Positions 34,457 to 42,026 of a DNA stretch of 42,123 bases are shown here, piece by piece. This DNA comes from Eubacteriales bacterium. Its GTDB lineage: Bacteria; Bacillota; Clostridia; Saccharofermentanales; UBA5734. The stretch spans positions 1 to 42,123 of the forward strand of contig JAQUEY010000006.1 in NCBI GenBank assembly GCA_028684955.1. Direction: 5' to 3'. The notes under the pieces are model-generated. The model saw nothing but the letters and a program-made list of their open reading frames with translations, had not been told where the DNA came from and did not search any database. Within the stretch, counting starts at the first letter, position 1. Every line of letters starts with the position of its first letter. Position numbers and translations under genes: made by a program.

Positions 34457-34480
34457 CATTTGACCATAATATGTCAAATG
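34457..34480. promoter_or_regulatory. Perfect 24-bp inverted repeat upstream of the sugar-binding protein gene
   Basis: CATTTGAC (34457-34464) and GTCAAATG (34473-34480) flank 8 A/T-rich bases about 70 bp before the gene. TTGACC (34460-34465) within it could be a -35, with weak A/T-rich -10 options near 34484. Size and symmetry suit an operator for a dimeric regulator. The downstream AraC-type response regulator or the IS630-type HTH protein are candidates to bind it; neither is shown. Confidence 0.55.
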
Positions 34481-34549
34481 GAATATTCGATAAAATTTGT
34501 GGAATTTCGTGTAAAGACAAAAAGCAGACAAGCTTGCTAAGCTTACGAC

Positions 34550-35488
34550 ATGAGTACAAAAGCACACATCAAATCCATCCTGCTGGTCATCTTGCTCACC
34601 TTGGTGCCGACACTGGCATTAACAGGTTGCTCGGAGAAAGGCCAGCCGCGCTATGCTCTCTGCATGAGCCATCTGACCAATCACTTCACAAACACCCTGG
34701 CCTCGGCGGCACGCGCCCGGGCCAACGAACTGGATGTGGAACTGATCGTGATGGATGCCCAGCAAGACACGGCTCGCCAGGCTGGACAGATCGAAACCTT
34801 GCTCCAGGATGGCATCGACGGTCTAATGATCGAACCTGCAGCTGCAGCTGGACTGGAGTCTGTCCTCAGGCAGGCGATGGCCAGCGGGCTGCCAGTTGTT
34901 CTCGTCACCCAGCGGGTGGACGATCCAACGCTTTACGACTGCTATGTCGGGACGGATGCCCGTGTAAGCGGCCAGCTCGAATTGTCGGCCTGCCTCGAGG
35001 CCATCGAGTATCAGGGGGATCTGGCTGTCTTGCGCGGACCTGTCGGATCCCAGGCAGCCGATGCACGTTATCAGGGTTACCGCACAGAGCTTATTGGCCA
35101 GCCAAATGTCCGGATTGTTGCCGAGCTCAATGCCGACTGGAATGCAGACCGGGCAGAAACCATAGTCTCCAACTGGCTCCTGGCTGGCAAACAGATGGAT
35201 GCCATCGTCGCCCAGAATGACGAGATGGCGATCGGTGCAATCAAAGCCCTGCGCACGGCCGGCCTGACTGGTTCTGTCCAGGTATTTGGTATTGATGCAT
35301 CGGACCAGGCGCTGCAGGCCATCCGGCAGGGCGAAATGACTGCTACGATTTCCCAGCAGACAGCCCTCCAGGGCAGTATGGCCATGGACATCTGCATCGC
35401 CCTCTCGCGTGAAGAGTCATTTCCGGACGAGGTTCTGGTCCAGCAAATTGTCATCAACCAACAAAACATCGAGACGAACTGGAACTAA
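34550..35488 (+). CDS. Lipoprotein sugar-binding protein (RbsB-like), probable sensor subunit
   Basis: A 312-residue periplasmic-binding-protein-like lipoprotein. Residues 8-26 form a lipoprotein signal ending in the lipobox LTGC (C27), so it is tethered outside the membrane. The mature part resembles type I sugar-binding proteins (RbsB/XylF): ARANELDVELIVMDAQQDTARQAGQIETLLQDGIDGLMIEPAA, then GLPVVLVTQRVDD, DAIVAQNDEMAIGAIKAL and VFGIDASDQALQAI. No ABC permease lies nearby. Instead a histidine kinase and response regulator follow, as with XylFII-LytS-YesN in Clostridium. No Shine-Dalgarno sequence is visible before the ATG; AAGCTT repeats occupy that place. The ligand is unknown. Confidence 0.88.
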   Translation: MSTKAHIKSILLVILLTLVPTLALTGCSEKGQPRYALCMSHLTNHFTNTLASAARARANELDVELIVMDAQQDTARQAGQIETLLQDGIDGLMIEPAAAAGLESVLRQAMASGLPVVLVTQRVDDPTLYDCYVGTDARVSGQLELSACLEAIEYQGDLAVLRGPVGSQAADARYQGYRTELIGQPNVRIVAELNADWNADRAETIVSNWLLAGKQMDAIVAQNDEMAIGAIKALRTAGLTGSVQVFGIDASDQALQAIRQGEMTATISQQTALQGSMAMDICIALSREESFPDEVLVQQIVINQQNIETNWN

Positions 35489-35502
35489 AGGAGGAGTTTG
35501 CC

Positions 35503-35970
35503 ATGCCTATCATCAAATACCGTGTGAACCTTTCGCCTGCCGAACGAGCCAGACTGGAAGCCATGCTGATTCATGGACGACTCGACCGCAGAGCCAGCAT
35601 GCATGTCCGCGTCCTGCTTCTGGCAGATGAGCATCGTCCCGGCAAGAAACTGAGTGAACAGGCCATTGCGCAGGAAATTGGAATCAACTCCCAGACGGTC
35701 CACACCATTCGGCGCCGTTATTCATTGCTGGGCCTGGAGGCAGCCATCAATCGTAAACCGAGGTCCAGAACAACCACTGGCATGAGAATTACACCGGATG
35801 TCCGCACCCGGATCATCGCTCTCAGCCAGACGGTTCCACCTGCCGGCAAAAACCGCTGGACTTTGCGTCTCCTGGCCCACCATGCCATCGCCCAGCATAT
35901 AGTCGACCGCATTTCCCACGAGACTGTCGGACAAGTCTTAAAAAGTTCCGGACAACAAGGTATAATCTGA
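35503..35970 (+). CDS. Stand-alone IS630-type transposase HTH domain protein
   Basis: The 155-residue product matches the N-terminal DNA-binding half of IS630-family transposases: LSEQAIAQEIGINSQTVHTIRRRYSLLGLEAAINRKPRSR is the first helix-turn-helix, and NRWTLRLLAHHAIAQHIVDRISHETVGQVLK is the second winged region. The catalytic DDE domain that should follow is missing; the frame stops nine residues later and the kinase promoter begins inside it. AAAGGAGGAG gives a strong ribosome-binding site, and the frame has no internal defect. It could be a decayed orfA or a domesticated regulator of the surrounding sensory genes. It lies 14 nt after the binding-protein gene. Confidence 0.8.
   Translation: MPIIKYRVNLSPAERARLEAMLIHGRLDRRASMHVRVLLLADEHRPGKKLSEQAIAQEIGINSQTVHTIRRRYSLLGLEAAINRKPRSRTTTGMRITPDVRTRIIALSQTVPPAGKNRWTLRLLAHHAIAQHIVDRISHETVGQVLKSSGQQGII
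35938..35966 (+). promoter_or_regulatory. Histidine kinase promoter
   Basis: TTAAAA (35938-35943), 17 bp and a perfect TATAAT (35961-35966) lie over the 3' end of the HTH gene. Initiation would be near 35973, about 26 nt before the kinase ATG, so the kinase and regulator can be made independently of the binding protein. Confidence 0.7.
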
Positions 35971-35998
35971 TCATCCTGTCTCTGAAAGGCATAACGGC

Positions 35999-37753
35999 AT
36001 GCGCAACAGCATCAAGAACCGATTGCTGAAAACCTTCGCCTTGATGGTTGTTTTGCCTGTTCTTGCGCTTTTCATCCTGTTGAACTTCATTTACTGGATC
36101 ACCTCTTACTGGACCATTGTCGACCAGGCGGGGTCCGTCCTTGATGAAGCAGAAAATGCCGTCACGACCAAGTTCGACCGCTATGAGGCCTTGCTTTCCT
36201 TTCTGGAAAAAGATCTGGACTTGATCGCAGCCGGCGATTTCCATTCCAGCCAGTTGATTCCCCAGGCCGACTTGAAAAACCTCCAGATCCTGATTGGTGG
36301 TTATGCGTCTTCGATTGACAGCATCAGCCATTTGACCGTCCTGTATCAGAATGAGCTGTTCCTGTGCACACACACTCATCCCCAGCCGCCGGATCGGACA
36401 CTCCTGGCTGACTGGTATGAGGCCTCACTGGACCAACCGGAACAAACGCACTATTTCATCTACAATGCGGGGGAAAACCCACTTTTGGCAGGTGAACCGC
36501 ACTACGCCAGCAGCCTGTCAGTCAGCAGGGCCATCTGTGACCCGGATGGCAAACCCGTGGCAGTGGCCAACCTGACCATCCAGGGAGAGGATCTTGGCAA
36601 CCTGTTAACAGCCGCTTACGGTCAGCAGGGCGGCCAGACCTACCTGGTCACTCCAGGTGGTACGCTGGTCAATTCGCCGTTGCGCTATGATGAACTGGCT
36701 GGCACCGACAACCGCAACTACCTGAAATCTGAACGCAATTTGACAGATATCCCCTTGACCATCGTCAATTTCATGCCATTGCGGCCCTTTTTCACCCAGC
36801 AATACCTGACCCTCTCTCTGGGCGTCCTGAGTAGCCTGGTTTTCATGTTGTTCTTTGTGGCCCACTCCCGTTATACGATCCAGCAATTTGTCAAGCCGAT
36901 CGAGGATCTGCGCCGGTTGATGTCTGAAGCCCAGCATGGCAATCTGCTGGTTTCCTACCAGCCAGACACGCAGGATGAGTTCGAGGATCTGGCAGAGAGC
37001 TTCAACCAGATGGTTGCTGAGCTCAGGCGCCTGATCGACCAGGTCTATATCGAACAGTCCAGCAAACGCAAGGCAGAGGTCAAAGCCCTGCTGGCTTCGA
37101 TCAAGCCCCATTTCCTGTACAATACCCTGGAAACCATCCATTGGATGGCACGACGCTATGGTGCCAATGATATTGTCGAAGCTGTGGATGCTTTGTCAGA
37201 CCTGTTCCGGGTTGGATTTTCCGCCAATCACGAACTGGGCACAGTGGAAACAGAAGTTTCGCACGTCGAAAGTTACCTCAAAATCCAGAAATTACGCTAC
37301 CGGGATATACTCGATTACCAGCTGGAGATCGACCCGGAGGTGCGCCATTTGCCGGTCATGCAGACCATTTTGCAGCCGATTGTAGAGAATGCCTTGTACC
37401 ATGGCATCAAGGAAAGTGGCAATCCCGGCCAGATCGTGATCCGTGCCAGAATGGAAGCGGATCTCCTGCTGATTGTTATTCGCGACAACGGCCGCGGCAT
37501 AGCCAAAGAAAAGCTCGAACAGCTTATGCAGAGCCTCACCGAGAAAAGCGACCTGGACCCAGCACGCGGGCATGGCCTGAGCAACGTCCAGCAGCGTTTG
37601 ACCATGAGCTATGGCGGTCGCTACGGCATGACCATTGCGAGCGAACCAAACCAGGGCACCGAGGTGACCCTGCGTCTGCCTGTTTTGCCTGCCAGAGATG
37701 ATCCGTCCAGCCAGCGATTCAACCCGGGAGGAGACAACACCGATGCCCTATAA
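35999..37753 (+). CDS. YesM/LytS-type membrane sensor histidine kinase
   Basis: A 584-residue sensor kinase. One membrane span is at ~15-42 (LMVVLPVLALFILLNFIYWI), an extracellular sensory domain of ~230 residues follows, and a second span is at ~270-292 (YLTLSLGVLSSLVFMLFFV). A HAMP segment precedes a His_kinase-type domain with the phosphorylated histidine H371 in IKPHFLYNTLETIHWM. The ATPase domain has the N box IVENALYHGIKE, G box VIRDNGRGIAKEKL and GHGLSNVQQRL. The extracellular part (with ADWYEASLDQPEQTHYF) resembles Cache-type sensors but could equally dock the neighbouring sugar-binding lipoprotein. GAAAGG lies 11 nt before the ATG. The 3' end overlaps the regulator gene by 11 nt. Confidence 0.95.
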   Translation: MRNSIKNRLLKTFALMVVLPVLALFILLNFIYWITSYWTIVDQAGSVLDEAENAVTTKFDRYEALLSFLEKDLDLIAAGDFHSSQLIPQADLKNLQILIGGYASSIDSISHLTVLYQNELFLCTHTHPQPPDRTLLADWYEASLDQPEQTHYFIYNAGENPLLAGEPHYASSLSVSRAICDPDGKPVAVANLTIQGEDLGNLLTAAYGQQGGQTYLVTPGGTLVNSPLRYDELAGTDNRNYLKSERNLTDIPLTIVNFMPLRPFFTQQYLTLSLGVLSSLVFMLFFVAHSRYTIQQFVKPIEDLRRLMSEAQHGNLLVSYQPDTQDEFEDLAESFNQMVAELRRLIDQVYIEQSSKRKAEVKALLASIKPHFLYNTLETIHWMARRYGANDIVEAVDALSDLFRVGFSANHELGTVETEVSHVESYLKIQKLRYRDILDYQLEIDPEVRHLPVMQTILQPIVENALYHGIKESGNPGQIVIRARMEADLLLIVIRDNGRGIAKEKLEQLMQSLTEKSDLDPARGHGLSNVQQRLTMSYGGRYGMTIASEPNQGTEVTLRLPVLPARDDPSSQRFNPGGDNTDAL

Positions 37754-38951
37754 AGTCCTGATAGCCGATGATGAACGGGTGATCCGGGAAGGCATGGCCA
37801 CGCTGATCGACTGGAGCCAGTATGGCTTTGCAGTCTGCGGCCTGGCCGCCAATGGCCTGGAAGCCCTGGACATGATTTCCAAAACCATGCCTGACCTGAT
37901 GTTGGTTGACATTCAGATGCCCCAGCTTTCTGGTCTGCTCCTGATCGAAAAAGCCAAGGTGATTGCCCCGGATTTGGAATTCATCATCGTTACCGGACAT
38001 GATGAGTTTGACTTTGCCAGGCAAGCGATCAACCTAGGTGTGCGTGACTACCTGCTTAAGCCCGTCAAAGAGCATCGCCTGCTCGAATCAGTGGAGCGAA
38101 TCCGCAAGGAAATGGATCGCCAGCGGCGCAGCAAGGAACAATACGATTTTGCAATAACCCAGCTCCATAAAAACATGACTGTGCTCAGGGAACAGTTTCT
38201 CCAGCAGCTGATCCAGGGAAAGCTTGTCCAGGAAGAAATCGACGAAATGCTCGGATTTCACAAGTTGCAGAACGGGTATGACCATTTTTGCCTGTTGCGC
38301 CAGAGCCGCCAGAGCAGGCTGGGGAGTAATGGTGAATGGGACCGTCAGCTGCTGCGATTTGCGATCCAGAACATTTTCGAGGAGAAATTGGCGGAGTGTG
38401 GGCCTTTTGTCTGCACCGCAGATAGCCAGTACAATTTGTTTGCCCTCGTTAAAGTGGAGAATCCAGGGGTCTGGCAGCAATTGCCCCGGGCTGTGGCAGA
38501 GGCGATGCGCCAGACGCTCGACTTGGACATCAAGTTGGACCAGGACCGTTTCGGACGGGACTGGACGCTGATCCCGGTTCGCTATGACAACTGGACCCAT
38601 GAACAAGTCCGCCCTGTCAATCCGCTGACAGAGCGGGCTGTCACCTACATAGCCGACCACTACAGCGACCCCGATCTGTCTTTTCGCCGGATCTGCGAAG
38701 CTCTATTTGTCAGCTCGAGTTATTTGAGCAAAATTTTCAAGCAGGACACCAACGAAACGTTTGTCGATTACCTGGCCAAGTACCGGATCCAGAAATCACT
38801 CCAGCTCCTGGCCAAACCGGAGATCCGGATGTATGAGATCGCCAGCCAGGTTGGCTACAAATCCCAGCAATACTTCTCAGCTGCTTTCAAGAAAATCCTG
38901 GGTGTATCCCCTTCAGAGTACCGCACCCGCGAATTTGGCACGGGTAATTGA
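37743..38951 (+). CDS. YesN-type response regulator with AraC DNA-binding domain
   Basis: The cytoplasmic partner of the kinase. In 402 residues it has a receiver domain (1-120) with acidic D9 and D10, phosphoacceptor D56 in LVDIQMP and K109-region LLKPVKE. A variable middle part (~130-290) follows. The C-terminal AraC/XylS domain (~300-397) has two helix-turn-helix motifs, LSFRRICEALFVSSSYLSKIFKQ and MYEIASQVGYKSQQYFSAAFKKILGVSPSEYR. The ATG at 37743 follows GGGAGGAG by 9 nt; a frame extension to 37698 lies inside the kinase gene and is not conserved. Related pairs control sugar ABC transporter genes; no such genes lie in this window. No terminator is visible before the convergent hydE. Confidence 0.96.
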   Translation: MPYKVLIADDERVIREGMATLIDWSQYGFAVCGLAANGLEALDMISKTMPDLMLVDIQMPQLSGLLLIEKAKVIAPDLEFIIVTGHDEFDFARQAINLGVRDYLLKPVKEHRLLESVERIRKEMDRQRRSKEQYDFAITQLHKNMTVLREQFLQQLIQGKLVQEEIDEMLGFHKLQNGYDHFCLLRQSRQSRLGSNGEWDRQLLRFAIQNIFEEKLAECGPFVCTADSQYNLFALVKVENPGVWQQLPRAVAEAMRQTLDLDIKLDQDRFGRDWTLIPVRYDNWTHEQVRPVNPLTERAVTYIADHYSDPDLSFRRICEALFVSSSYLSKIFKQDTNETFVDYLAKYRIQKSLQLLAKPEIRMYEIASQVGYKSQQYFSAAFKKILGVSPSEYRTREFGTGN

Positions 38952-38979
38952 CAAGCCCTGTCATGCGGATCTGACAACC

Positions 38980-40113
38980 TTACGGATTGTAAGTCAGGTG
39001 ATCGCCGCGCGAGAGGTCAATGTCAAAACCGACGCTGCGAATCCGGCTTTCGATGCAGATGCGGCATTCGGCCGCTTCATCCCCCGTGCAGATTTTCCCG
39101 TCATAGAGACTGTAATCCTTGCGGTTGACTGTTGGCGTCAGATTGGGCATGACAACATTGGCGCCGGCTTTGAGGCCTTTTTCCCGCCCCTTGTGATCGA
39201 GTGAGCCGAGTGCGGTGGTGGCTGGAATCAAGGCTGCGGGCAGGGTCAGGCGCGTGAGGGCAACCATGATCAGGGTGTCCTCGACACTACCAGCCGGTTC
39301 ATTGGCAAAAGGGGTGTTGCTGGCTGGCATGAAGGGCCCGATGCCGACCATGTGTGGCTGGAGTTCGCGCAGGAAAATCAGATCGTTGGCCAGGTGTTCG
39401 GCAGTCTGACCGGGTGGTCCGACCATGAACCCGGCACCGGTCTGGTAGCCTATGTCCATGAGATCAAACAAACAGCGCTTGCGGTTCAGAAGGTCGAGTT
39501 CGGCTGGGTGGAGCAGGGCGTAATGCTCAGGTGTCGCACTTTCATGGCGCAACAGGTAACGGTTGGCCCCGGCATCAAAGAATCGCTGGTAGCTGACCCT
39601 GTCTTTTTCACCGAGGGACAGCGTGATCGCACAGTCGGGATAACGGTTATGGATATCCTGGATGATTGCGACCATGCGGTCGTCTGTGAAATAGGGGTCT
39701 TCACCACTCTGAAGGACAAACGTCCGGTAGCCAAGCTCATAACCGGTCTGGCAGCTCGCGAGAATCTCATCCTGGCTCAGGCGATAGCGGTTGACGGTAC
39801 CATTCCCCGCCCGGATGCCACAATAGTAGCAATCGTTGGCGCAAAAATTGGAAAATTCGATCAGCCCGCGGAAAAAGACACGGCGGCCATAGATCCGGTC
39901 ACGCAGGTCAGATGCTGTCTGGCAGAGGTTTTCACGCAGCTTTGCGTCAGCCCGGGCTGTTTCGATGATTTGAACCAGCTCAGAAGCGTCGAGAGCGATG
40001 CCAGAGGCCAGCTTCGCAAGCCTGCGCAGGAATTCCGGTGCAGACAGGATCAATGTTGAAAGGGCGGTTGTTTCAGGACTGGTTACCAAGAGATGGGTCG
40101 CTGGCAGGCTCAT
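38980..40113 (-). CDS. hydE: [FeFe]-hydrogenase maturase HydE
   Basis: HydE is a radical-SAM enzyme needed to build the H-cluster 2Fe subcluster, acting after HydG on its iron-CO-CN-cysteine product. The 377-residue sequence has the cluster motif CANDCYYCGI (C91, C95, C98), YRLSQDEILASCQTGYELGYRTFVLQSGED and MVGIGPFMPASNTPF, all typical of HydE. It differs from the related BioB and PylB by these blocks and by its gene context. The first ~25 residues are not conserved in memory, but the ATG overlaps the hydG stop (ATGA), which supports this start. Cysteines in ICTGDEAAECRICIE near the end could ligate an extra cluster. Confidence 0.94.
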   Translation of the reverse strand: MSLPATHLLVTSPETTALSTLILSAPEFLRRLAKLASGIALDASELVQIIETARADAKLRENLCQTASDLRDRIYGRRVFFRGLIEFSNFCANDCYYCGIRAGNGTVNRYRLSQDEILASCQTGYELGYRTFVLQSGEDPYFTDDRMVAIIQDIHNRYPDCAITLSLGEKDRVSYQRFFDAGANRYLLRHESATPEHYALLHPAELDLLNRKRCLFDLMDIGYQTGAGFMVGPPGQTAEHLANDLIFLRELQPHMVGIGPFMPASNTPFANEPAGSVEDTLIMVALTRLTLPAALIPATTALGSLDHKGREKGLKAGANVVMPNLTPTVNRKDYSLYDGKICTGDEAAECRICIESRIRSVGFDIDLSRGDHLTYNP

Positions 40114-41525
40114 AAATATTTGTCCCGTTCTCCCACTTTGATTTTGGCGATGTTCTTTTTCGTCAATTCCTGGATATCCGGGCGAGTGATTCGTTCCATT
40201 TCCTTGTCAATCAGGTTAAAACCTTTATCGCGGAGATCATCATCACCGTAGTCAAGCAAGTATTCAGCCAGCGTAGCCAGGGCATTGGGCTGGCAGACGT
40301 TTTTGATCTGGCCGCTCTTGGCCAGCTGCATGAAACGGTCGCCTGTCCGGCTCATCCGGTAGCAGGCGGTGCAATAGCTGGGAATCAGGCCTTCACTGAT
40401 CATCCAGCCGATGATTTCGCCGGCGCTGCGTTCGTCGCTGAGCGCAAACTGGATGGCTGCTGATTTCTTCTTGATTTTGTTGACTGCATAGCCACCCACC
40501 CCGACGGCCGATTCAGCGCTCATCTGGGTGATGCCGCAGTCGATCAGATCCTTGCGCATGTTGGCGGACTCGCGCGTAGAAATGATAATGCCAGTGTAAG
40601 GGACGGCAATGCGGATGATCGCCACGAGTTTTCTAAACAGTTCATCATCGATGGCATAGGGGTAAGGCTGGTTTTCGGTGCCCTTGGCTGGGCGGATGCG
40701 TGGCACGGAAATGGTGTGGAAACCGACTTTCCAGGTTTTTTCCAGGTGTTCATTGTGCAGCATCAGTGCCAGCGTCTCGAAAAGCGGATCGCCCAGGCCG
40801 AACAGCACGCCGCCGCCGACATCGTCGATGCCGCCCTGCTGGGCGCGGTCAAACGCCGTGGTATGCCAGGCATAATCGCTCTTGGGTCCCGACGGGTGGT
40901 AATAGGCATACACCTCAGGATCGTAGGATTCCTGGAACAAGATGTAGGTGCCAATATTGGCTGCCTTGAGTTTTTCGTAATTTTCAACCGAAGTGGCGGC
41001 GATGTTGACATTGATACGGCGGATTTCGCCATTATCCACCTTGGAGTCATAAACGGTTTTGATGCAGTCGAGGATGTAGTTGATATCACACTTTTCGTCA
41101 TCTTCACCAGCTTCAAGAGCGATGCGCTTATGCCCGAGCCGGATGATGGCCTCAGCCTCGGTGCGGACCTCCTCCTGGGACAACTGGCGGCGATTGAAAT
41201 CATTGCCGCACTGGTAACCACAATAGCGGCATTCATTGACACAATGGTCGCTGACATACAGCGGTGCGAAAATGACGATGCGCTGGCCGTAGATGGTTTC
41301 CTTGATTTTGCGGGCAATGTGGAACAGCCGTTCCTCGTGTTCAGGCTTGGTCATTTTCAGCAGAACAGCTACCTCATGATGGGTCAGGCCGGCAAAAGAC
41401 GCTGCCTTCTCAAAGATGCGATTGATTTCCTGCTCACTGGCTGTCTTTGCATCTTGCAAGGTCTTTCGGATGTAATCGGGATCGATGAAGCTGACGGACT
41501 GCAATTTGGTTTCCTCGACTGGCAT
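40110..41525 (-). CDS. hydG: [FeFe]-hydrogenase maturase HydG (tyrosine lyase)
   Basis: HydG splits tyrosine into p-cresol, CO and cyanide and delivers an iron-CO-CN unit for the H-cluster. The 471-residue product has the radical-SAM motif CVNECRYCGY (C95, C99, C102) and the C-terminal cluster motif CTACYRMSRTGDRFM (C385, C388) with C411, a CX2CX22C spacing specific to HydG versus ThiH. ESYDPEVYAYYHPSGPKSDY is also diagnostic. The start at 41525 follows AGAGGAG. It lies 17 nt after the TM1266-type gene and overlaps hydE, so the three form one operon. Confidence 0.97.
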   Translation of the reverse strand: MPVEETKLQSVSFIDPDYIRKTLQDAKTASEQEINRIFEKAASFAGLTHHEVAVLLKMTKPEHEERLFHIARKIKETIYGQRIVIFAPLYVSDHCVNECRYCGYQCGNDFNRRQLSQEEVRTEAEAIIRLGHKRIALEAGEDDEKCDINYILDCIKTVYDSKVDNGEIRRINVNIAATSVENYEKLKAANIGTYILFQESYDPEVYAYYHPSGPKSDYAWHTTAFDRAQQGGIDDVGGGVLFGLGDPLFETLALMLHNEHLEKTWKVGFHTISVPRIRPAKGTENQPYPYAIDDELFRKLVAIIRIAVPYTGIIISTRESANMRKDLIDCGITQMSAESAVGVGGYAVNKIKKKSAAIQFALSDERSAGEIIGWMISEGLIPSYCTACYRMSRTGDRFMQLAKSGQIKNVCQPNALATLAEYLLDYGDDDLRDKGFNLIDKEMERITRPDIQELTKKNIAKIKVGERDKYL

Positions 41526-41542
41526 GGTTCTCCTCTTTCAAA

Positions 41543-41794
41543 TCAAACGGATTTACGGGAAATGGCAGCTTTGACCTGAACGCCGGGGATCGACCCCAAT
41601 TTGCCCGTCAGGCTGTTGATACGGTCAACTGGACCCACAAGGGTCAGGCTGATCACGGCCATCTGATGTTCATCAAACGGGATCCCCATCCGCCCACGAA
41701 CGATGTCGTGGTAAGCGGAGACCACATCATTGAACAGATGCTGGCTGGACCCTGGATTTTCCAAAATGGCACTGATCACGGCGATGCGATTCAC
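41543..41794 (-). CDS. TM1266-family iron-only hydrogenase system putative regulator
   Basis: An 83-residue ACT/NikR-like small protein: NRIAVISAILENPGSSQHLFNDVVSAYHDIVRGRMGIPFDEHQMAVISLTLVGP, split over two conserved blocks, then LTGKLGSIPGVQVKAAIS. Members of this family are found next to hydrogenase maturation genes and are presumed to be regulatory; no mechanism is established. It starts with GTG at 41794, seven nucleotides after AGGAGG. It is the first gene of the leftward unit with hydG and hydE and follows a leader with competing hairpins. Confidence 0.9.
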   Translation of the reverse strand: MNRIAVISAILENPGSSQHLFNDVVSAYHDIVRGRMGIPFDEHQMAVISLTLVGPVDRINSLTGKLGSIPGVQVKAAISRKSV

Positions 41795-41801
41795 GGTTCG
41801 A

Positions 41802-41861
41802 CCTCCTGGTGCCCTGTGACCAGGGCTTTTCTCGGCGCTGCAGCGGGCGTCAAAAAAGCCC
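41802..41861 (-). promoter_or_regulatory. Candidate switch-like leader RNA of the hyd maturation genes
   Basis: Read on the minus strand, three stems share bases. Stem 1 is GGGCTTTT/AAAAGCCC (arms 41861-41854 and 41830-41823) enclosing the self-complementary CGCTGCAGCG (41845-41836). Stem 2 is GCCCTG/CAGGGC (41826-41821 and 41816-41811). Stem 3 is CCTGGT/ACCAGG (41824-41819 and 41810-41805). Stem 3 would pair part of AGGAGG (41807-41802), the ribosome-binding site of the TM1266-type gene. All three cannot form together. I recognise no known riboswitch consensus. Confidence 0.45.
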
Positions 41862-41889
41862 TTCCTGCCTTAGCGTGATGATCAGACGC

Positions 41890-41917
41890 CAAAGCAAAAA
41901 GGGCCCCGTATGCCCTG
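41890..41917. terminator. Weak bidirectional terminator-like hairpin upstream of the hyd genes
   Basis: AGGGC (41900-41904) and GCCCT (41912-41916) flank 7 nt. TTTTTGCTTT follows on the minus strand and GTTTT on the plus strand. The 5-bp stem is short. On the minus strand it would either end an upstream gene or attenuate the hyd transcript. Confidence 0.4.
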
Positions 41918-42026
41918 TTTTCGATGAGCGTCCCCTTCTGCCTGAAACACCAGAGCGGTCCTTGCAGCATCAGGTTTCGAGTTGTGAATCAATTCGCCGG
42001 GATGGCTGGGTGCCAATCCGGAAAAC

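Noticed and set aside
34453-35220. 255-codon plus-strand frame overlapping the sugar-binding protein gene
   Set aside because: It is a shifted frame full of Cys, Arg and Gly; the other frame encodes a lipoprotein with clear family motifs.
35503-35970. Complete IS630 insertion sequence
   Set aside because: No DDE domain, terminal inverted repeats or TA duplication could be found around the HTH gene.
39352-40059. 235-codon plus-strand frame
   Set aside because: Antisense to hydE; no start signal or recognisable domain.
40716-41579. 287-codon plus-strand frame
   Set aside because: Antisense to hydG, which has complete cluster motifs on the minus strand.
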